A DNA stretch of 64,000 nt from JAXDTI01 sp034090045 (GTDB lineage: Bacteria; Actinomycetota; Actinomycetes; Actinomycetales; Actinomycetaceae): NCBI GenBank assembly GCA_034090045.1, contig JAXDTI010000002.1, forward strand, positions 190,395-254,394. The letters run 5' to 3'. Shown piece by piece: positions 58,867-64,000 of the stretch (the first letter of the stretch is position 1; the number at the start of each line of letters is the position of its first letter). The notes under the pieces are model-generated. The model did not search any database, was not told the origin of the DNA, and saw only the letters and a program-made list of their open reading frames with translations. Made by a program: the position numbers and the translations under genes.

Positions 58867-60123
58867 CTAGAAACCGGTAAAGGTGAGGATCAGTAGTGCT
58901 AGGTTCAGGGCGATAATCAGACCGGCGACCAGGAACGAAAGCACCTGCATCGGGATGGGGTCGGCGTAGGTGCCCATGAGTTCGCGGTTGCGGGTGGTGA
59001 GCATCAGCGGGATGATTGCGAAGGGAATACCGAGTGACAAAACCACCTGTGAAATAACTAGCGCCCAGGTTGGTTCCACCCCGATCGCGAGCACCACGAA
59101 CGCCGGCACAAGCGTGATGGCTCGCCGTACCACCAGCGGATACTGTCGATGCAGTAGTCCTTTCATGATTTCTGAACCGGCGTAGGCTCCCACTGAGGTC
59201 GATGCCAGACCAGAAGCCAATAAACCTACAGCGAACAGGGTCGCCACCACCGGTCCGAGCGCGGAAGCTATCGCGTGGTGGGCACCGGCAATCGTCTCGG
59301 TTCCCGGCACTCCCGGCAGCGCGGTCGCCGCCAATAACAATAGACAGATATTGACTGCGCCGGCCAGCAGCAGCGCCCAGGACACATCCACACGGGAGGC
59401 GCGTAATAGTTGTTCCGTGGGGATGCCTTTATCACCGTGTGCGTCGTTTACCAGCGAAGAGTGCAGGTAGATGGCGTGCGGCATCACGGTTGCGCCGAGC
59501 ATCGAGGCGGCAATCAGTACTGAACCGGTGTCGGTGAAACGGGGCACCAGGCCGCCGAGCAGGTCTGGTCCAGATGGCGGGTCGATGAATAAACCGGCGA
59601 GGAACCCGATGGTTATTATGAGCAGCAACCCGATGACGACGGACTCGAATATGCGCTGTTTGCCGTCATTTTGCAACGCCAAGAGCAGCAGCGAAACCAG
59701 GCCGACCACTATGCCGCCCCAAATCAGCGGCAGGTCAAAGAGCAGGTACAGGGCGATGGCACCGCCGATTATTTCGGCGAGGTCGGTGGCGGCAGCGACA
59801 ATCTCTGCCTGCGCCCAAAACAGCAGGCGGGGGGTTTTTTTCAGGCGTTTCCCGAGCAGTTGTGGCAGTGACTGGCCGGTAACGATACCGAGTTTTGCGC
59901 TCTGATACTGCACCAGCACGCTCATCAGGTTTGCCAGTACCAGCACCCAAACCAGCAGGTAGCCGTATCGTGCGCCGGCAGAGATATTGGCCGCAACATT
60001 GCCGGGGTCCACATACGCGACTGCTGCGACAAAGGCCGGGCCGATCAGGGTGATCAGCCGATGCTGCGGTGGGGTTTCCGGAGGGTTTTGGTTGCGCTTT
60101 GTTTTGCTGATGTCCTGGCTCAT
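58867..60123 (-). CDS. mntH: Nramp-family divalent metal transporter (MntH-like)
   Basis: Proton-coupled Mn/Fe importer of 418 residues and about 11 helices. The metal-binding motif in the first helix is DPGNVAANISAGARYGY, and MPHAIYLHSSL gives the Met and His of helix 6. Both signatures are intact. TAACCT lies 6 bases before the ATG, so the start is probably leaderless. No MntR-like gene is nearby. Confidence 0.95.
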   Translation of the reverse strand: MSQDISKTKRNQNPPETPPQHRLITLIGPAFVAAVAYVDPGNVAANISAGARYGYLLVWVLVLANLMSVLVQYQSAKLGIVTGQSLPQLLGKRLKKTPRLLFWAQAEIVAAATDLAEIIGGAIALYLLFDLPLIWGGIVVGLVSLLLLALQNDGKQRIFESVVIGLLLIITIGFLAGLFIDPPSGPDLLGGLVPRFTDTGSVLIAASMLGATVMPHAIYLHSSLVNDAHGDKGIPTEQLLRASRVDVSWALLLAGAVNICLLLLAATALPGVPGTETIAGAHHAIASALGPVVATLFAVGLLASGLASTSVGAYAGSEIMKGLLHRQYPLVVRRAITLVPAFVVLAIGVEPTWALVISQVVLSLGIPFAIIPLMLTTRNRELMGTYADPIPMQVLSFLVAGLIIALNLALLILTFTGF

Positions 60124-60129
60124 GTTCCC

Positions 60130-60135
60130 AGGTTA
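60130..60135 (-). promoter_or_regulatory. Leaderless -10 element of mntH
   Basis: TAACCT on the minus strand, 6 bases before the ATG at 60123. Confidence 0.5.
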
Positions 60136-60269
60136 CACGAGCGGCTGCAAGCCCCGTAGCTCCAGGTTATTAAGGCAAGTAGTGAGGAGGCAGCGTGTCA
60201 ACAGGGCGCGGTGTAATACCTTCCCTACCGGTTTTTCATTTCGCGTTTTCTCCTTCATTTTTCGTCAGA

Positions 60270-60275
60270 TAGTTT
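60270..60275 (+). promoter_or_regulatory. Leaderless -10 element of the WXG-like gene
   Basis: TAGTTT ends 6 bases before the ATG at 60282. Confidence 0.5.
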
Positions 60276-60281
60276 CAAGGC

Positions 60282-60551
60282 ATGAGTGAAGTAATAACCC
60301 AGGACGCACAGGCAGCCGCAACCGCCGCCCTCAATTTGTGCGGAATGGTTGGTGATGTGTCTCTCGACTGGTCTGGCGGTGCGGCGGAGGCAGCCCACCA
60401 GGTTTTGTGGGGTATCCGACACGATGTTGAACGGCTCCTGGAAACTGCCGAGGATGCGACCCTGACCGTACATAGCGCAGAAAATTCGATAAATGAGGTA
60501 GCGAAAACCGGTACGCTGCTTCCGTTCGTAATGTTTTGGGAGGCCAGGTGA
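60282..60551 (+). CDS. WXG100-like small protein (89 aa)
   Basis: Helical protein of 89 residues, mostly two long helices separated by a turn containing DWSGGAAEAAHQVL, which has the W-x-G element of type VII secretion substrates at the expected central position. No signal peptide. It overlaps the next gene by 4 bases (GTGA), forming a bicistronic pair with a 528-aa hydrolase-domain protein, an arrangement typical of type VII effector and partner. No EccC or other secretion-machinery gene is in the window. Confidence 0.55.
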   Translation: MSEVITQDAQAAATAALNLCGMVGDVSLDWSGGAAEAAHQVLWGIRHDVERLLETAEDATLTVHSAENSINEVAKTGTLLPFVMFWEAR

Positions 60552-62134
60552 GTGTTCAACAGGGTTTTATAGGTTTCGGTGGCGGCGGTTTCGCTTCGGT
60601 GAGCCGGCCTGGTTCCCGGGCGACTTCCGCTTTTTCTGTGGATCCGAATTCTTTAATATCAGCATCAAATGCGCTATTGGATCGCGGATATGAATACCGG
60701 CAGCTCGCTTTTGACTACGCTCAGGCTTCGCTGCGTTTCACACCGGGGTTGATGCTTTCTCCTCCAGATGCGGCTGCCGGATCGGCGGCTCTCAAAGTAT
60801 GCGCGGGCGGGGCAGCAGCAGTATCCGTGAAGTGCTACGAAATGGGTTACTCGTTGGCTGCGGCAGCAACGGTATATGCCGCAACCAGTGGAGATATTAT
60901 TTCCGGGATTTTGACGATACAAAAATCGAATATCGTTCTCGACCTTCAACAACTGCATATTAAAACGCTGACGAGCTACAACCCTTACACCCGGATCGGA
61001 TTAGGTGTTTTGCAGCTTGGTACTGCGGTCATGTCCTCTACCGGGATGCTTGAACCGAACAATGCCGCAACCTTAACAATTCACGGGTTGGGAAACATTC
61101 TCGGAACTGGTAGTGACGAGGTGACAAGCCGGGTGGTCCCACTGGCCAGCGCCGGTTTGTTGCTACTCGGTGAGGGTGCATACTCCGCGTTTCACGCACT
61201 AACTGGGCATCCTGTTCGTTACAGCACCCTGAAAGTGACCGGCCCTGATGGGCAAACCAGCTATTGGGATCGACCGCGGGTTTCTGATTCAATCGCACAT
61301 ATTTGGCGGGGCATAGACCCGAGCGCACCCGGCACGATGCTTTTGGGTGCCGCCCCTTACGCAGCTACCGGCGGTAGCGTACCCAGGGGAGGAAAACCTG
61401 GGAAAACCGCCTTGAACACTGTTGATCTGATTGATGAACTGGATGAGCCCTGCGATTCTCCCAACGACACGATTCGGCTGCAACGTCATGTTAGCCCTGA
61501 CGGGTCACGGTCGTGGACGGTGCTGATTCCCGGTACGAAGCACTTCACTTTTGGCGGTGTGAACCCCACCGATATGGAGACGAACCTGCAGGAGGTCGCT
61601 AACGTGCCGTCTGATCAGCAGGTAGCTGTCCAGGCCGCACTGCGCCAGGCCGGCGCGCAGCCCGGTGACACTATCGAGGTTGCCGGTTTTTCGCAGTCAG
61701 CGGCAGTGGCGAGCGCCATTGCATCCAGCGAATACATGAACGACACCTATAACATCGTTTCTACGCTGGCTGTTGGCGGCCCCAGCAGTAACGATGTTCC
61801 GGTGCACCCCCAAACCGTGTTGGCGCTGCAAAACAACGCCGATGCGGTGCCGGCGTTGGATGGCTCCACGAGAAACGCACCCGGCGTGATCACTGTGGAC
61901 TCCCAGCTTACTGAGGAACAACTACATCGGGCGACCGGCACACCCGAGGGGGGTCGATCCTGGGTTCACTCTCGGGAAGCATATCAGGAACTCGTGCGCC
62001 AGAACACCGGTGACCCGAGGATACAGGATTGGGAACAGCGACGCAGAGAGGAGATGGGGCTCAGTGAAAGAACCGTAACAACGAACTATGATTTCCAGAT
62101 TGAACGAACACACGAGTATCCCACACGTTCGTGA
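60548..62134 (+). CDS. Alpha/beta-hydrolase-domain effector-like protein
   Basis: Protein of 528 residues, no signal peptide. The N-terminal 60 residues are Gly/Ser-rich, about 60-280 is helical with small residues (a type VII-effector-like N-terminal half), and about 320-480 is an alpha/beta-hydrolase domain (TVLIPGTKHFTFGG, VAGFSQSAAVASAIASSEYM, LAVGGPSSNDVPVHPQTVLALQNNADAVPAL). The elbow is GFSQS rather than GxSxG, retaining the Ser. The domain is related to the protein at 38580-40082. GTG start (60548) has GGGAGG upstream and overlaps the WXG-like gene. Possible secreted lipase or esterase. Confidence 0.78.
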   Translation: MSVQQGFIGFGGGGFASVSRPGSRATSAFSVDPNSLISASNALLDRGYEYRQLAFDYAQASLRFTPGLMLSPPDAAAGSAALKVCAGGAAAVSVKCYEMGYSLAAAATVYAATSGDIISGILTIQKSNIVLDLQQLHIKTLTSYNPYTRIGLGVLQLGTAVMSSTGMLEPNNAATLTIHGLGNILGTGSDEVTSRVVPLASAGLLLLGEGAYSAFHALTGHPVRYSTLKVTGPDGQTSYWDRPRVSDSIAHIWRGIDPSAPGTMLLGAAPYAATGGSVPRGGKPGKTALNTVDLIDELDEPCDSPNDTIRLQRHVSPDGSRSWTVLIPGTKHFTFGGVNPTDMETNLQEVANVPSDQQVAVQAALRQAGAQPGDTIEVAGFSQSAAVASAIASSEYMNDTYNIVSTLAVGGPSSNDVPVHPQTVLALQNNADAVPALDGSTRNAPGVITVDSQLTEEQLHRATGTPEGGRSWVHSREAYQELVRQNTGDPRIQDWEQRRREEMGLSERTVTTNYDFQIERTHEYPTRS

Positions 62135-62157
62135 GTGGTATTGCTGCTGTGTCGCAC

Positions 62158-63243
62158 TCAGATAAACAGCAGCGTCAGCAGCAGCAACGCTATCGCAAGC
62201 GCCTCCATCACATAGGTATAGAACGGGCGGATAGCCGGGTTTTCAAGGCGATCGATGGCGAGCGGCACCAGCCACGACCGCAGTGTTGCAAGCACCCAAA
62301 AAGCCACATGGAACCAGCCGACCAGTGAAAAGATCGCGAAAAGAAAAGCGAAACAGGTTGCGGCAGCGTGGACAATAACGGTTGCTGTCCGATAGAAACG
62401 TATTCGCTCGCGGGCGACTATGGCCCGTACAAAAGTGATTTGTGTCCAGAAATAGGCAGTGACCCAGATCGTGACTATAAACGCCCACAGATAGCCGCTT
62501 ACCTGCCCGTTCGGTGAGGTCGCGAGGATTTCGTTGGGAGCGGTTGGGGTGTGTTGCAGCCACGGGAACAGGATTGGCGCGCGCACAAAACCCAGGCCGG
62601 TGTCGTAACTGACCATCAGGGTCATGCCGGCTGCTATCACGGTTGTGGTACGCACCAGCAGCGTGCGTTTTCGTTTACGAATGGACTCTAGCGCGGCTAT
62701 CAGAATCAGCGGCATGAACAGTATCGCCCATTCCAGATAGGTCGGTTCCACTCCCAACAGCACGACCGCCAGAATCACAGTGATTGCAATATAGGTTTCG
62801 GTGGGGCGCCAATAGGTGATGGAACGACCGGAACGCAGCCAGCGTCCTGTCGCATAGAAACAAAGATAACCGATGAGCCACAAAACAAATAGCAGCAGAT
62901 GCAGCGGTTGGAAGTGTGACATAACAACACCTGTCCAAAACGGCACCTGCATCACCGCGAGCGACCCGTAACGGCGCGGCACCCATTTGCTGTAACGCAG
63001 GGTCGGTGTTGCGGTATAGTCCTCTACAGTGTCTTCTTCGAGCGGCTGTTCAATAACATTTGCGCTGATAGTATGCTCATCTGCGGCTGCTTCGGGCTTG
63101 ATTTTCGGGATGGTTCCGGTGTGCGGGATTGCCGTAATACCGCCCACTGAATCCTCAAGTTCGGGTTCTCCGAGCGTGGATTTCGGGGTGCGTTGAGACA
63201 GCGGTATCCGCTTGGGTGGATCTTCACGCACATCTTCTGTCAC
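62158..63243 (-). CDS. YwiC-like membrane protein
   Basis: Membrane protein of 361 residues. The N-terminal 80 residues are hydrophilic and Pro/Glu-rich; then the YwiC signature WVPRRYGSLAVMQVPFWTGVV, followed by about nine helices ending LLLLTLLFI. The start chosen is GTG at 63243, 7 bases after TAGAGT (leaderless); a longer ATG frame at 63279 adds 12 residues with no ribosome binding site. Family function unknown. Faces the SCP-like gene across a folded intergenic element. Confidence 0.82.
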   Translation of the reverse strand: MTEDVREDPPKRIPLSQRTPKSTLGEPELEDSVGGITAIPHTGTIPKIKPEAAADEHTISANVIEQPLEEDTVEDYTATPTLRYSKWVPRRYGSLAVMQVPFWTGVVMSHFQPLHLLLFVLWLIGYLCFYATGRWLRSGRSITYWRPTETYIAITVILAVVLLGVEPTYLEWAILFMPLILIAALESIRKRKRTLLVRTTTVIAAGMTLMVSYDTGLGFVRAPILFPWLQHTPTAPNEILATSPNGQVSGYLWAFIVTIWVTAYFWTQITFVRAIVARERIRFYRTATVIVHAAATCFAFLFAIFSLVGWFHVAFWVLATLRSWLVPLAIDRLENPAIRPFYTYVMEALAIALLLLTLLFI

Positions 63244-63250
63244 AGGGGAT

Positions 63251-63256
63251 ACTCTA
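63251..63256 (-). promoter_or_regulatory. Leaderless -10 element of the YwiC-like gene
   Basis: TAGAGT on the minus strand, 7 bases before the GTG at 63243. Confidence 0.4.
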
Positions 63257-63435
63257 GCGGAAGCAACTGAAAACACCATGATTATCAGTTAACGATGCGG
63301 TTGAGATTAGGTAACACCGGTGCTCTGTGAATATTCTGCCTCAAAACCTATCTGATTGTGACTTGTGACACAATTACCCCATTTTTCTGATATGAGCTTA
63401 ATAATCCCGGCGATATGCAATATAGTGGAGGTGTT

Positions 63436-63506
63436 GGCCGGAGTTGACGCCTCGGATCACCTATAGTGATCTCTTGCCTCCCACACCATTTAGGCGTCCT
63501 CCGGCC
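63436..63506. other. Folded intergenic element with nested stems
   Basis: An outer stem pairs GGCCGGAG (63436-63443) with CTCCGGCC (63499-63506) and GACGCCT (63446-63452) with AGGCGTC (63492-63498), 15 base pairs with one 2-base bulge. An inner stem is GATCAC/GTGATC (63455-63460 and 63466-63471). It lies between the SCP gene stop (63528) and the YwiC-like gene. The rest of 63257-63527 has no gene that I can recognise. It could be an RNA or a terminator. Confidence 0.5.
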
Positions 63507-63527
63507 TCTCTCTTTGTTTCGGAAAAG

Positions 63528-63917
63528 TCAATGCCCGGCACGACGTACCGGAAACAGTTCGGAAAGATCAGAGCGTTCCCCGCTAGCGCGAATAGTGCCA
63601 CTGTAGATACCTGACGTCCAGTCACTATCTCCGAACGCCAACGCCAGGAATGCCGGCATATCCATTTCGACGACTGCCGGAGGAGTGCCGCGCCGGTGAG
63701 TGGTGCCGGAAAGCACCTGTATCGCGCCGGCGGGTGGAACACGCAACTCGACTGAGCGACCCGGATACTGGCGTTCAAGGATACCGAGCAGGTATCTGAC
63801 TGCGGTCAGTTGCGCCAACCTAGACGCGGTGAGCGCCGCGAACCCCACCGAGGAGGCCGCTGCCGCCCGCACTTCCGCGAGCGCCGCCTCCCCCACATCC
63901 TCAGCAATCATTTTCAT
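63528..63917 (-). CDS. Sterol-carrier-protein-like domain protein (SCP_3 type)
   Basis: Cytoplasmic protein of 129 residues with the SCP-like pattern RSVELRVPPAGAIQV, HRRGTPPAVVEMDMPAFLALAFGDSDW and IRASGERSDLSELFPV, matching the actinobacterial SCP_3 family, a lipid- or hydrophobe-binding fold of unknown role. TAGGCT lies 6 bases before the ATG (GGAGAT between, which could double as a weak ribosome binding site). It faces the folded intergenic element. Confidence 0.8.
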   Translation of the reverse strand: MKMIAEDVGEAALAEVRAAAASSVGFAALTASRLAQLTAVRYLLGILERQYPGRSVELRVPPAGAIQVLSGTTHRRGTPPAVVEMDMPAFLALAFGDSDWTSGIYSGTIRASGERSDLSELFPVRRAGH

Positions 63918-63923
63918 ATCTCC

Positions 63924-63929
63924 AGCCTA
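63924..63929 (-). promoter_or_regulatory. Leaderless -10 element of the SCP-like gene
   Basis: TAGGCT on the minus strand, 6 bases before the ATG at 63917, identical in word and spacing to the purK and mscS starts. Confidence 0.5.
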
Positions 63930-63972
63930 TCCGGGGTGGATTGCAGGATAAAACGGAATAAAAAAAGGGGGG

Positions 63973-64000
63973 CGGGTCTGCCGTTTATACGGCAGACCCG
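63973..64000 (-). terminator. Intrinsic terminator of a gene beyond the window
   Basis: Perfect 12-bp stem CGGGTCTGCCGT (63973-63984) and ACGGCAGACCCG (63989-64000) with a TTAT loop. On the minus strand it is followed by CCCCCC and seven T residues, so it ends a minus-strand gene lying to the right of the window. Confidence 0.88.

Overview
The window looks like chromosomal DNA of a moderately GC-rich Actinomycetota bacterium, most like an Actinomycetaceae-type commensal. The evidence is a WhiB4-type Fe-S regulator next to its usual small DUF4177-like partner, a CarD-IspD pair, PspC-domain sensor kinases, tRNAs without encoded CCA, and a high share of genes with no Shine-Dalgarno whose start codon sits 6-7 nt after a TANNNT hexamer (leaderless promoters). 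The genus cannot be fixed from the sequence alone. No phage, insertion sequence, CRISPR array or origin was seen.

1-14.6 kb: the end of an OmpR-type regulator and its kinase; a secreted cell-wall-binding/RCC1 protein; purK-purE; a secreted metzincin with seven tandem repeats; purN with a DUF6350 membrane protein; a LuxR-type regulator and PspC-domain kinase divergent from a PspC membrane protein and a 61-aa membrane protein. 14.6-21.5 kb: a palindromic intergenic element, a SprT-like metalloprotein, a persulfide/CoA-disulfide module under a CstR-like operator, whiB4 with its small neighbour, an overlapping mscS-msrB-nuclease operon and three tRNAs (Glu, Asp, Phe). 21.5-31 kb: a frameshifted membrane-protein remnant, a hydrolase lacking its nucleophile, a large surface protein, then a SAM riboswitch-controlled metF-(small ORF)-metE operon and a DUF4143 ATPase.

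31-43.3 kb: aldo/keto reductase, a tandemly duplicated palindromic element, an RND transporter, a copper module (copZ plus a P-type ATPase with its metal-binding domain inside the ATP-binding region), an alpha/beta-hydrolase pair, a membrane-anchored surface protein and purB. 43.4-57.9 kb: unknown and surface proteins, DedA and flippase-like membrane proteins around a long palindrome, UMF1-type MFS, a second palindromic element, ispD-carD, brnQ, gpmA, lipoate ligase, uppP and tRNA-Thr. 57.9-64 kb: TauE/SafE exporter, Nramp transporter, a WXG100-like protein overlapping a second alpha/beta-hydrolase effector-like protein, a YwiC-like membrane protein, a folded intergenic element, an SCP-like protein and a terminator for a gene beyond the window.

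Themes: de novo purine synthesis (purK, purE, purN, purB), methionine and one-carbon metabolism, thiol/redox and metal homeostasis, and a varied cell surface. The most interesting items are the copper ATPase with an internal HMA domain, the paired WXG/hydrolase modules, the SAM riboswitch whose P1 stem touches the ribosome binding site, two families of intergenic palindromes, and the dominance of leaderless starts.
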